A DNA stretch of 64,000 nucleotides, from positions 1,454,244 through 1,518,243 of the forward strand of contig VXAU01004938.1 in the NCBI GenBank assembly GCA_013399695.1, in the 5' to 3' direction. The notes under the pieces are model-generated. The model was given only the letters and a program-made list of their open reading frames with translations. It did no database searches and was not told the DNA's origin. The stretch comes from Formicarius rufipectus (taxonomy: Eukaryota > Chordata > Aves > Passeriformes > Formicariidae). The translations under genes and the position numbers were made by a program. Numbering within the stretch: the stretch's first letter is position 1; every line of letters begins with the position of its first letter. Below, one piece after another: positions 1 through 10,688 of the stretch.

Positions 1-1625
1 AGCTGCTGTAAAATTCGTAGTCAAGAAGGTTCAATAGTTACATTGTACAAGACTTTCTGTAAGAGCCTAATACTGATAGCAACAACATGGATTAAAACAG
101 CAGGGTTGAGAAGAACTGCTAACCCATGTGCTTCTTTAAAATACTGCTACTACTCATGGTACAAGCTGATTAAGTACAAATTGGGAAGTCTTTAATTTGT
201 TAAAAAGATTAAAGTGAAATTACTTGTTAATATTCAAGTCTCTCTTTTCCTGCTTGTCAGTGTTGTCAGAGATGTTGGAGTTCTCCTTCTCATGTTTCTG
301 GTAATATGTCTCTTTTACAGTCTTAAAATTTCCTGACCAACTTTACCATGTTGAATTACATTGAACTGTTTACTGGATAAACACCAGGGTGTATTAAAAA
401 CCACACTAAAAAAATTGAACTGTTTTTGAAGAGCAACAGAAACAGTCAATGCTGGTAAGAGATAGTAAGGTCAAGATGAAAATTCTATCCACATTACAGT
501 ATTGAAGTTGTTTGAATAAGACTTTTTTTCCTCTCAGTTAAGCAGTATTTTGTGTATTCAGCACTTCAGCATAAGTCAGAGATTTTTTTTCACCCAACTT
601 TAGCTGACTAAAGATAGTTTCCTAGTCTAAGCTGTGTGTTTAAGAGGATGATTCATTTCAGCTCTCTCAGACACCAAGAGGGGTCTAATATCTCAGGCAT
701 CCTAGAATAGGATGAGTCACTCATGAGGTTTCTTACTTCCCTGACTATAGGAGCATCTACATAAGTAGTGTGGACAAGCTTAACTTTCAGGCATCTAAGG
801 TTAGAGGTGATGAGTTCTGCCTAATGTTTAACTTTAATACTAAATATAGAGAAGGAGCTGAAATTCCAGTAGACTTACTTGACTCATGACTGAACATACC
901 CCATGGCATTATATAACCTTGCTCATAAGAGTATTTTTTCATGCAGTGATATTCTTTTAAAGGACAGAATTCACTTACCAATATTTTTTGCTACCAGAAA
1001 AAACTTAAATAGGAGCACGTTTTGCTTCATTTTAGAGCATTTATCATTGCTGATAGTTTTATATCACTCTTTGGTGTTGATGGTAAAAAGTTATTTCTCC
1101 TTTAACTTTAATTGAGCAGCAGAGGTAAGAAAAAAACATGGGAAAAACAAAACAATGGGATTTAAAAATAGTCAACAGGTTACTAGCAAAGTGGATAGTA
1201 TATATGAGGCAAAAAGCACTTAATTCAACTTGGAAGAAAGAAAGGAAGAATTAATTTCCTGGTTCCAGTTAAATGTCTACACCTGTAAATTGAAGAAAAA
1301 TGTAATCAGTTCTAAAATAAATATAAAAACAGAGTCTTACTGAAACAGAAAAGTAGTCAGTGATTGAACAAAAAGAGTAAACAATGGAAAGAAAAGAAGT
1401 TCTGTAAGGAAATAAACTCCTTTGTGCAAAACAAGTGTTAGCTGCTAAAATAGCATTAAGGGGAAAGAGAAGGAAAAAATCTTGAGAGATGTGTTTTGTT
1501 ACGATCTCTTCTGCTAAGTCTCCTTTGGACTTTTTAAAGTTGCAGTGTCTCCAGCTCTCTCTCTGGGTTGTCTTAGTTGCCCATTTCTGACCTTGATGCT
1601 CAGCTGAACCTGGGATAGACTTCGC

Positions 1626-1962
1626 AGACTCACAGAATAAGCTGAGTTGGAAGGGACTCGCAAGGATCATTGAGTCCAACTCCTGACCCTGCCCAGGCCC
1701 ATCCCCAAGAGTCACACTATGTGCCTGAGAGTATCATCCAGGCAATTCCTGAACTCTGTTAGGCTTGGAACTATTACCACTTCCCTGGGAAGCCTGTTCC
1801 AGTGCCCAACAACCCTCTGGGTGAAGAACCTTTATGTAATATCCAACCTAAACCTCCCCTGACACAACTTCAGTCTATTCCCTCAGCTCCTGTCACTGGT
1901 CACCACAGAGAAGACATCAGTGTCTGCCCCTCCTCTTTCCCTCATAAGGATTCTGAAATCCA
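1626..1962 (-). mobile_element. CR1 LINE 3' fragment
   Basis: On the + strand the sequence begins CACAGAATAAGCTGAGTTGG, followed by GGAAGGGACT..GGATCATTGAGTCCAACTCCTG, then CCTGTTCCAGTGCCCAACAACCCTCTGGGTGAAGAACC and CTGCCCCTCCTCTTTCCCTCA. This is the reverse complement of the avian CR1 3' end, so the element lies on the minus strand. The 5' part is missing, as is normal for CR1. It contributes to a 148-codon minus-strand frame (1269-1715) and an 83-codon + frame (1802-2053), which are therefore not genes. Confidence 0.9.
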
Positions 1963-3742
1963 CACTAATGTGCCATTTTGTTGGTTTCACAAGCAGACTG
2001 GAGTAGTAGTGGGGAACAGGAGAAATCGGTGTGGTGCTATTTCAGGTGTGTAATGCATGCACTTGGCAGCTGGTGAATAATAGAAAATATTGATGAAAAT
2101 AATTAAGAATACTTCCAGATGCAAAGCAAAGTTTTCCTTAATGTAAATTCTACTCATTTTATCTACTCTATTTGCACAAGGCATGCATTAATTCATGAAA
2201 AATTGATTATGAAAAACACATAACCTCATACTTCATGAAACACTGAAGAAGCAGGTTAATGGAAAGTTAAGTCATCTGCTAACATATATTTTGAGATCTT
2301 TCATCTCCCAAATACTTAATTACTGCATGCTATAGTTTGTGTACCTTAGCTTTAGTTCTATCCTTTTGCTTTTCAGTCCAGTCTTTCACATAAGTTTCTC
2401 CTCTTTTAATTCTAATAGTTTATTTTGTTTAATATTCTGATTGGTTGGATTGATTTGAAGAATGCTCAAATTCGCAGGTTAACACCAGATTGTCATTTGT
2501 TATAAACTGAAATAACTTAATAATTTGGAGCTAAAATTTTCTGCGCTTGGGCTCTATCTAAAAGAAATTATTTCTAAATTTTGGTTTTGTTGTTCTGATT
2601 TAATCCATGCAACTCTGTTATTTACAGTGGAGGAAAAACATCGTCTTTAGTATAAAAATTCTATGCAAAGAACATTTTAATATCTTTCTGTGGTGGTTAT
2701 ACAGCTTGAGTTAGAAAACAAGAATTGCCCATGCTGTGGTGTGCTTTCCAAAATTTTCGAGGAAACTGGAATTGCTCTTGCTAGGTTTGAACTTTGTAAA
2801 GTTGTTCTTCGTGTCTCTCAAAAAAATTTGTTCTAGCTGTAAGTAGCTATGAAGGTAGAAATAGGAATGTAAGTTCTGATAAGTTCTTCAGTCCACCCAA
2901 AGAAAGCAGAGCTCTCTTTGATTACTACAGAGTAACTGTACAAATTCAAATTCAAAGTAGGCTTGTTGGTTAAAAACCAGTAATTGCTAAAACTGCTTAG
3001 CAAAAACTTGATATTTCAGCACATGAGTATTTAGGACTGTCTTCTGAAAGGTAACTTCATGTTTAAGTGAAGCATATGAACTTCAAATGCCTGAGCACAA
3101 TTGTACAGTGTACTTAACACAAAAATTATACTAGGTATTTGTGTTGTATTTTATTTTAGACACTAAAAGTGCCCATGATTATACTGAACTGTGTTTTTAG
3201 TACTACAGATAGACTGAACTGTATTTTTGTAATCAAGGTCTGGAGTGAATAAAGTATTGTGTTTGTGTGAGAAATAGTTTGTCAGGCTCTTATACTTCAG
3301 GGTTTAAAAACGGTTTGTTTTATGAATGCAAGGAAGAATGTGTTATTACAAGACATTACATGTGCACACAACTTAATACTTTATAGTGTTTGTATATAAT
3401 CATGTACTTGAAAACTCTGGGTCACAATCTTATCTGGTGTAAATATAGCTCCAGTGATAACATATGGGGATCTGGCATGGTTTGTTGTAATCACATTTCT
3501 TTACCTATGTTGCTAATTAAAGCTTTTGTTATCGTGAGTGGAGAAAAAATTGTAAGTTATTGCCTAATTGCTGTGCTTTTTGCTCCTTCTTGGTCTCCTA
3601 TTGTTAAATCAGTCTGATTTTTCAGATTCTGAAATACTCGGTATTTGTTTTTTAGTGCTGTCATTTTTTAAACAAGTTTGCTTGAAACAGTAATTCAGTC
3701 CTATTTGACTGTTGTAGTAAATTGTGTAGATTTGGTTTTGTG

Positions 3743-3763
3743 TTTTTTTTTTTTTTTCCCCCC
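3743..3763. repeat. T15C6 homopolymer tract
   Basis: Fifteen T are followed directly by six C. It is a low-complexity tract, likely variable in length and prone to sequencing error. Confidence 0.95.
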
Positions 3764-4726
3764 TGTTTTCTGAATGTCTCCCTATGCAAGAGTTTCTTGG
3801 ATAGATTTGTCTTTAAAAAAAAAATAAATCTACAAGTACAGTAAAATATCAACCTGGATAAGCCCTTAAGAGATGTCACTTCACACATTACTGTGGCTAG
3901 ACTCTTTTGTGTTAGTATCTGAACACCTCACCTTCAGTGTAATTTTTCACAGTGGTTGTTTCAAAGTATTTTTGCATGGAGCTTGCCTGGAATATTTGTT
4001 TATCTGAAATAACTCCAATTTGATCAAGGAGTCTTAAAACCGTAATCTCTAAAAATCTAACCTTATCATAATTTTCTGTGTGCCCTATATATGACTGAAT
4101 GCAGACAGTAATTTTCAGGTACTTCTGAATGTTGAAAATTTTAACATTGCTCAGAAATGCAGCGTTTCTTTAAATGAAGCTTGATAGGAAGAAAATTATT
4201 GTAGGGATTTGATGATACATTTTGACTTTAAGGACAAATTCCTTAAAAGCTGAAATAACACAGATTAGCTTTCCAATAGTATAAAAACCCGGAATGCTTA
4301 GGGGACCATATATTTGTTCTGAGTGTCATTAATCTGTAATGCATAGGAAACATTTAGGTATCAATTCAAGAAAACCCATAACTGAAAGCCTGTGTTCCTG
4401 GGCTGGCTAACAAGCTGATCACTTTGTCTCTTTTGTGCATACAAACTTAATAACTTTATGTGCTTTGATTTAAAGAATTAGGTGCAAGTTTTCTGTTTTT
4501 TAAGTATGTAGGAGTAAACATTGGTTTCCAAGATTTGTCTCTCCAAGGAACTGGAAGGACTTGCTATTTACGGCTTGTTTGAGTCCCTGAGAACTCACAG
4601 ATGTTTATGTGCCTAGTATTTTTTTCCCCTTTATTTACAAATGTGCATATGTTTTCACTCAGGCATGTAAGCAGTTGTTTGGATAATGTAGGAGCTCTGC
4701 TTAAAAGTCACTGTTGAAATATGTCA

Positions 4727-4754
4727 ATACTGTATTTCTTTGACTTTTTTTCAG
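4727..4754 (+). other. 3' splice site of the ZFPM2 exon
   Basis: The 28 bases before the exon are pyrimidine-rich (a CTTTGAC stretch, then seven T, then CAG) with no other AG in the last 20 bases, so the AG at 4753-4754 is the clear acceptor. An ATG at 4721 is in frame with the exon, but it lies in the intron and is not a plausible start. Confidence 0.85.
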
Positions 4755-4856
4755 GCAATGAAGAAGCCATCCAGGAGGCAGTGGAATCTGATGCTGATGC
4801 AAGGTCAGAGAAACCAGGGCAGCTTGCTGTGGAAACTGAAGATTGGGATGGGCCAG
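4755..4856 (+). CDS. ZFPM2: ZFPM2 (FOG2) internal coding exon, probably exon 3
   Basis: ZFPM2/FOG2 is a nuclear multi-zinc-finger cofactor that binds the N-terminal finger of GATA4/5/6 and modulates transcription in heart, gonad, diaphragm and coronary development. This exon encodes 33 complete codons plus split codons at both ends. The translation is acidic and has SEKPGQ, VETEDW and DWDGP in the order and spacing I recall for the vertebrate FOG2 N-terminus, just before the ELEVF segment encoded by the next exon. The exon starts after a pyrimidine tract and TTTTTTTCAG and ends at CCAG|GTAGGG. Both borders are phase 1 (two bases complete a Gly codon, one base is left over), so the exon is symmetric and could be skipped without a frameshift. 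It encodes no zinc finger; it lies between the NuRD-binding start of the protein and the first finger. The assignment rests on remembered family sequence. The paralogue ZFPM1 is less likely because it is GC-rich with short introns. Confidence 0.88.
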
Positions 4857-4862
4857 GTAGGG
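4857..4862 (+). other. 5' splice site of the ZFPM2 exon
   Basis: The junction reads CCAG|GTAGGG. The exon side matches consensus well. The intron side has G where the common A sits at +4 and lacks the usual T at +6, so the donor is moderate. If it were read through, the frame would stay open to a stop ending at 4963, adding about 35 residues unrelated to FOG2. Confidence 0.8.
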
Positions 4863-4963
4863 AAAAACAACTGAAAGTCAAGAGAAGTTTCTTAAACTGG
4901 ATTCCAATATTTTCCAATTTCCAATATTTTATTATGTTGCTAGATTGTTATGCTTTGCATTGA

Positions 4964-6671
4964 TTTTTAATGGGCTATTTCTTTCATAATCCTTTGGATA
5001 TGAAATATCCAGGATATTGACAGGTAAGTACTAAGATGAATTTCTTGAGGAAAAATCCTGTTTAGGTTATAGCATTTTTAGTGCCTTACATACCTACTTG
5101 ATGTGAAAATAAAATCTTCTTGCTGCTTAGAATTTTCAGATTAAAATTTACCAGTATGTTATAACTTGCATGGTTCAGTTAAGGGAGAAGCGTTTCTGCT
5201 CTGTTTTCTGAGGCCAGAAGACCAGCAAATGTCTGTGTCTCTGCTCAAGCTTTCTGCCAACGTTTAGCAATGTGTTGAGCTTGACAAATAGGTTTGGTAT
5301 CTACTAATGTTGTCAAGGACTTTTTTTTAACCTGTTTTAGCCTGATAGAAATCATCCAGCGCACCTGATCATTGATTTCAGTGGGAAGAAAAACTCAGAC
5401 TGCAGTTTCAATGAAGTGTTAGAACTTCCCATTAAAACCATAATTGAAGGTAATGTTTTCTGCCATATAAGTGAAGATGGTGCAAGCATAACATTGCTAA
5501 GGTAGAAGATGTAATGGCAATATAGCCATACTTTCAGGTATCTGTTCAATATAAATACGTAAAACCTCCCTTACATCATTGAAGTACCTAAGGCAAAGGG
5601 GTAGATTGTATTTCTCAATTAGTCAATTCTGCAGTTGAATTCAATGCAATGTTTTCATGGGTGTGGGCTCAGGAATAGGCCTTGAAAATCCATTATATTG
5701 ACCATCATTTAGTAGTGCTGTTGAAAAATGCACCTCTGAAGCCAAACATGCTATAGCAGTATCTCTTACGGAAATTTTCCCTGAAGAGGATGAGCACATC
5801 AGAAAAGAGTTCCAGAAATGTTCTATCAATAATTTATAATGCTATAATAATATTTCATTAGAAAAATTCCTGTATTTCCATCACATTTTCACCCTTGCTT
5901 GATTTTGCAAATTACTGCATGCTATTCATGAAGAGAAGAACTAATGGGAATTTTCTGAAACTGGTAGGTGGAAAATACAATGCAAACAAAAAAGAAGACA
6001 TAGTATATCTAATTAAATGTTGTTAATGATAATACACAAAGAAGTTGATATTCTGTATAAAGCACTACAATGTTATATGAAAACAAGATTTAGTATTGTA
6101 GTATACTACTGTACATGTAAAATAATGCAAAATATATATTTAGATGCAGCAGAATGACCTTTTCCAGCTTCATTGTAGATTTAAAGACTGTCAGTGTTCT
6201 CTATATGACTTGTTTTTAATTTCATTATAAATAAACTCTATCTGACATTTTTAAGTTTCCGTTGCATTTTTTTAGTGTATTTCAGCATAGTTGGATATGC
6301 ATTTTGTGGGCTGTTTTTTGTATGAGCAGAACTTACACAGAAGTTTCCTGAGATCATTTATGACACTATCAGGTAAAAGAAGATATTTTAATTTTGTTAG
6401 GGAAAAACTCAGTTAAACAGCCTTGTAATACTTATTGGTATCTTTGACATAGGATAAGATGGAAATCAAAGATGAATATGGGAAAATTGATGACCAATTG
6501 GTGGTTCTTTACAGGGTATAATGCATATAAAGAAAGGGAAGGGTACATACCACATCCCCATACTCTTCATCATTCATGAAATTAGGTTGGTTATTTATTG
6601 ACGTGGGAAAAAAAATGATTAACAGTTCATTTTCAATCGTGTAGCGCAAAGATAATACCTTTAACTTTTTT
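4964..6671. other. AT-rich intron stretch
   Basis: Apart from the exon-like segments described separately, this stretch holds no recognisable repeat or RNA gene. The reading frames on the two strands at 5352-5549 and 5641-5829 overlap one another, so at most one strand could be meaningful. Confidence 0.6.
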
Positions 6672-7085
6672 GAAAACAAACAAACACAAAAAACCCCAAA
6701 CAAACAAACGAAGAAAAAAACCTAAAACAACAACAATGCACCATGAAATATTTTGCTTATTTAGGAACATATATTAGCATAGCACAAACAGAACCATTGA
6801 GAACTTTGCTTCATCAAATTTACCAACTGGCAATAGAGGCTTTACCTCAAAGAGCAGATGATGGTACATTCTTTGTTATCTGAGCTGTCCCTCGTCTCCT
6901 TACCATCTTCGGTGACTGTGTTCTGCATGATACAAGTTTCTGTCAACTGGTAATGTGAACTGTGACAACTTAAGAATTTATATAAATAGAGCTGTTTTGT
7001 TATTTTAATGTTTTATGTCTTTTTTTAGCACTAAGGGAACACACTGTGATTTTCAGAGACACTACTTGCCAGGAACTGTAGTTCT
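5341..7085 (+). pseudogene. chain of exon-like segments, possible decayed intron-containing gene
   Basis: Five open segments sit between splice-like borders. Segment a (5341-5449, after CCTGTTTTAG, before GTAATG) is open for 36 codons and ends in phase 1. Segment b (from 5673, after GTGTGGGCTCAG) starts in phase 1 and runs to a TAA at 5837-5839, with one in-frame TGA. Segment c (about 6326-6372, before GTAAAA) has 15 open codons, ends in phase 2 and follows a TGA. Segment d (6778-6863) starts in phase 2, ends in phase 1 and encodes a helix-like stretch with LRTLLHQIYQLAIEALPQ. Segment e (7029-7085, before GTGAGT) starts in phase 1 and has a TAG near its end. Phases agree across three junctions. 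I recognise no family, and each segment is short enough to be open by chance, so the call is weak. Confidence 0.2.
6672..6735. repeat. CAAA-rich low-complexity tract
   Basis: Repeated CAAA units are interrupted by AAAACCCCAAA, ending in CAACAACAA. The same type of tract recurs at 37.88, 50.69, 50.93 and 54.80 kb. Confidence 0.85.
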
Positions 7086-7089
7086 GTGA

Positions 7090-8990
7090 GTTATTCATTA
7101 ACAATAACTTGCATGTGGATGAGTCAAAGTTAAGCTTCTGGCATTAATTGGAGTTTTATTTTGTTTGAAAATTTGCATAGTTAAGTGGTTCACATGCATT
7201 CTCAAGCCTTTGTAATTAGAATACTTTTATGAAGAAAAAACTACAGTTAAATGTGCAGTAGCTTCAAAGAGTTTCTGCTGAAGCAGTCTTTCAGATCACC
7301 GTCTTGTAACTTTCACTGACCATCAAGGAATTGCAGGGGTAGTGCCTATTCTGTGTATCTCTTTGAGTGTTACCTGAATGTTTTCCAACTATCCTCAGTT
7401 TTTATTGGTTTTGTTCTCAATGTTTAAGAAGTCTTTTCAGTGAAAAGACTACTCTGAAATAGTGGAAACTGAGATCAATAGATTGTATGTGAACACACAG
7501 TGAAGAGCCTGATCCTTTTTCCATTGTATTTGACAGCAAAAGTCCATGGAACAGTAAGAGCAAAGCAAGACTGCACTTAAATACATTTTATATGAAAGAA
7601 CTTAGTTTTCAAATGTGGCAGCAGAGGTGATTTCACGGCCTTATATATACTGTTTGCCTTGGGACATGGAAATGCATACTTCTATAGCCTTTGTATTATT
7701 GCTGGGATATCAGTGCATGTGAGTCTGGTGGTCAGTGCTTTAACACAAAATGAACAGAAAGCAGATCTTCTACATGTCATCTACAGATCATCCATAACAA
7801 TAGAGAATAGGATCATTCTGGTTTTTCCTGGATATATGTTCCAAGCTTTCGTACCAGAACTTTCTTAAAATTTCTGAGAATTTTAGATACCAAGAACCTC
7901 AACTAAAGTATTGTTGAATCCAGTGTAAGGAAATTATTTATTATATACCATCTTGAAAGATAAATTCTTCACAGATTTGGAAGAAAATGTGTGTTTATCA
8001 TCCAGGCATTGTGCCAGTATGGGTGGATACAAGTTCAGTCCACCATACTTGTCGTTTTAAGAGACAGCAAATATGTATCCTCCCTGTATCAAAAGGGAGA
8101 AAAAGTTTAAATTAAAATTATGAATTATAACTTGGAAGTGTTTAAAAACAATTTTTTAAAATTTCCAAAAGCTATAATAAAAATGAAGTCAATGTTGACT
8201 TTACCTAGAAGAGAATTTAAAAAAAAAAAAAAGCAAAAACAAACCAGAAATAGCCAAGTTTAAAATAAATGGGAAAACAGTGGATGTAACCAGAAAGCAA
8301 AGAAACTAAAAATCCATCAGAGATTCATTAAGAACAGTAAGATGACATTTTAAAATACTGTAAAAAAAAAATAGAAAATTATAGAAAATTAATATTGATT
8401 TATTACAAGTTGAGACTCTTAATAGTTACAGGTGACTGGAAAAAGGATAAAGTAATCTTATTATTCATAGTACGCTTAAAACATGTTTGTGGTGGAAAAC
8501 ATAGTTGACTGAAGGTGATGACTGTACTTCTGTACTAGGTAATTTAAGCAGTCTGACAGGTTTTTAGGAGTTGGATGAGCCATTGCCCTAGAGATCAAGT
8601 TTAATTTTAAAAAAGTTTTGATTTTAAGTTCAAATAAGTTTAAAACCAGTAAGGGTTGGTCTGAATGACAGACTTGTTCACATGGTGATGGTCACATTGG
8701 AAATAAGTGATGTAAGACCCTTCAATTATGGGCCACTTAGTAAGAATGCCAGTCTGTATAGGTTTATGGAAAAAAGTATGTCCTGTAAACCCAACATAAT
8801 AATGTTAGCTAAAGTATATTTAGTTGTTCGTAATATGTTTAAAATCAAAAACAAGTGCTGAATAATTGATAGGCATTATTATCTGCAGACCTGAATAACT
8901 TGATTTGTTAGCTGTAGCAAAAATTAAGTTTGGGTATAATTAAATATGAAGTTACATGCTTATAGGAAGGTAATAAATGTTTTCATATAA
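7090..8990. other. AT-rich intron stretch
   Basis: No repeat family recognised. There is an A13 run near 8220. A 69-codon + frame at 7659-7868 is open and hydrophobic at its start, but has no recognisable product or supporting context. Confidence 0.6.
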
Positions 8991-9040
8991 TTGTTAATGT
9001 TGGAAAAAACCTCTAAGATCATCAAGTTCAACTTCTTTAC
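8991..9040 (-). mobile_element. short CR1 LINE remnant
   Basis: The stretch GTTGGAAAAAACCTCTAAG followed by ATCATCAAGTTCAACTTC matches the CR1 3' end in reverse complement. The match fades after about 50 bases and the flanks are unrelated, so this is an old or truncated piece. Confidence 0.65.
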
Positions 9041-10610
9041 TACAGAAAGCAGAGTTCCAAAAAATCTTGAGATTTAATGAACCAGGGTTGAGCCCAAAAG
9101 GTACAGTTATGGTTAATGGGTATGTTTGGGTTCTCAAATTACCTTGCTTGTCTGGTCAGAAGGCATTTGATGCTGAAACAGGGATCTGTGTCCTGCAATT
9201 GCATGTTAAGAATGTTAAAATTTGGAACAGGTTTAGAGAAGAGCCACTGGAATGTTGAAATGAGTGGTAAAAGTCTATCCTTTCCTATTGCTTTTATCAA
9301 AAAATATTTTAAAGTTATATTAAAGAACAACCTGATTACAAACTACTTTAAATTCAGAGTGAAAATCTGATAACAATGTACACCTGTTTCTAGAAAAGTG
9401 TCAGAAAGTTAAATGAATGTTGAAGTGCCACAATTTCAAACACAAAGAATGGATTTTATTGCTTAAAAAGTCATTATTGGAACATTTTATAAAGCGTCAT
9501 TTATCTGTTATTAGAAATATTTACATTCAGGATGAGATACTTCCCTAAAGATGTAAAGATACTTCCCTAAACATGATCCAGTTCTGTGGCAAACACTAAG
9601 GTTTTAAAATGAGATAGATTCCACTGGGAAAGAGGTTAGGCTGGTTGTCCATGGTAGTTCCTTGTAGCTAAAATTAAATTAATAAATGAATATACTATAT
9701 ATATTCCTTTTATAAATATTGCCCTGTGTGGGTGCATTTATCATGATTTAATATGAGCAGTCCTTCACATAAACAGCTCCCAATTTTTATTTTTCCAGTA
9801 ACTGTGTATTAACATTATGTTAAGAATGATAACTTCTTCGTGCTCTTCTCAATTCTGTGCCATTACATGGTAGTGATGAAATAAAACAATGCAGTACAAT
9901 ACATCCTATACTTTTATTTATACTTGTATATACTATTTTGTAAAATGCAAGGGAAAGTTCTTTCACTGTAGACAGATAGGACAAAATTTTCTAGTTCTGA
10001 CTAAGCCAAAAAGTTTTTCCCAATCCACACCACTATCCTGTGTGCTCAATTCTTTTGACTTTCGTCCTACAGTTCCAATAACCAGTGAGTGTTTCAACCA
10101 TCAGCAAAACTGTATTTGACTTTTAAGACAGAGAAATACTGTCTGTGTTAGTAGCTGAGGAATTGAGTATAGGGCATTTACAAAGGTGAAATTAGTGTCA
10201 CTCAGAAAAGACTTGGTCCTAAGGAAAAACTGGATCTCCCTTCCTAATTCATGTGTACTGTTCTAGTTTGTCCTTATTCCTTATGTGTGCTCTTACTTTA
10301 ATAGTCATTTTTTCCAAAATAAACTGGTTTTGTGAATTTGATAGCTTGAAAATCAGTCTTGGAAGGTTCTAGTAAACATCAGACATGCCAGGTTCACGTT
10401 TTTAGCTGTCATAAAAGGTAGTTTGAAAAGCTTTTCTGAATCGTTTTCCTGTAACCTGTCATGAGAATCACTGCAAATATGTATTGATTTTTGGGTTTAC
10501 TTATATTATTTAGTAATACGATAAACAGATTGGGTTACAAAGCAAACCTGTAAATATAGAATGGAACAGTTGGTAGACCAGTGCAAGATGGGAACAGACA
10601 TTAATAATAG
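9041..10610. other. AT-rich intron stretch with a short tandem duplication
   Basis: Nothing coding is recognised. At 9536-9572 the unit GATACTTCCCTAAA occurs twice, 22 bases apart, a small imperfect tandem duplication. Confidence 0.65.
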
Positions 10611-10688
10611 TCTTTCCCCTCCCTTTTTTTTTTCCTTTTTTTTTTTCCCCCTCCTTTTTTTTTTTTTCCCTTCCCTTTCTTTCTTTTT
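10611..10688. repeat. 78-base uninterrupted pyrimidine tract
   Basis: The + strand has only C and T here, in alternating T-runs and C-runs and without mirror symmetry over its full length. Long polypyrimidine tracts can adopt triplex structure and are hard to assemble. Confidence 0.95.

Larger units (their letters stand above)
1..4754 (+). other. ZFPM2: ZFPM2 intron upstream of the exon (3' part)
   Basis: This is AT-rich non-coding DNA inferred to be the 3' end of ZFPM2 intron 2. Apart from one CR1 piece (1626-1962) and a T15C6 tract at 3743-3763 I see no repeat, RNA gene or convincing exon. Open frames at 787-981 (minus), 903-1115 (+), 3390-3617 (+) and 3661-3888 (minus) have no recognisable product and are of chance size. 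Confidence 0.75.

Noticed and set aside
1269..1715. 148-codon minus-strand open frame
   Set aside because: Its N-terminal part is CR1 and the remainder has no recognisable product or splice context.
4708..4917. 69-codon minus-strand open frame
   Set aside because: It is the antisense shadow of the ZFPM2 exon.
5341..5449. Reading this segment as the next ZFPM2 exon
   Set aside because: Joined in the required phase 1 it hits a stop at once, and its product does not resemble the expected FOG2 continuation.
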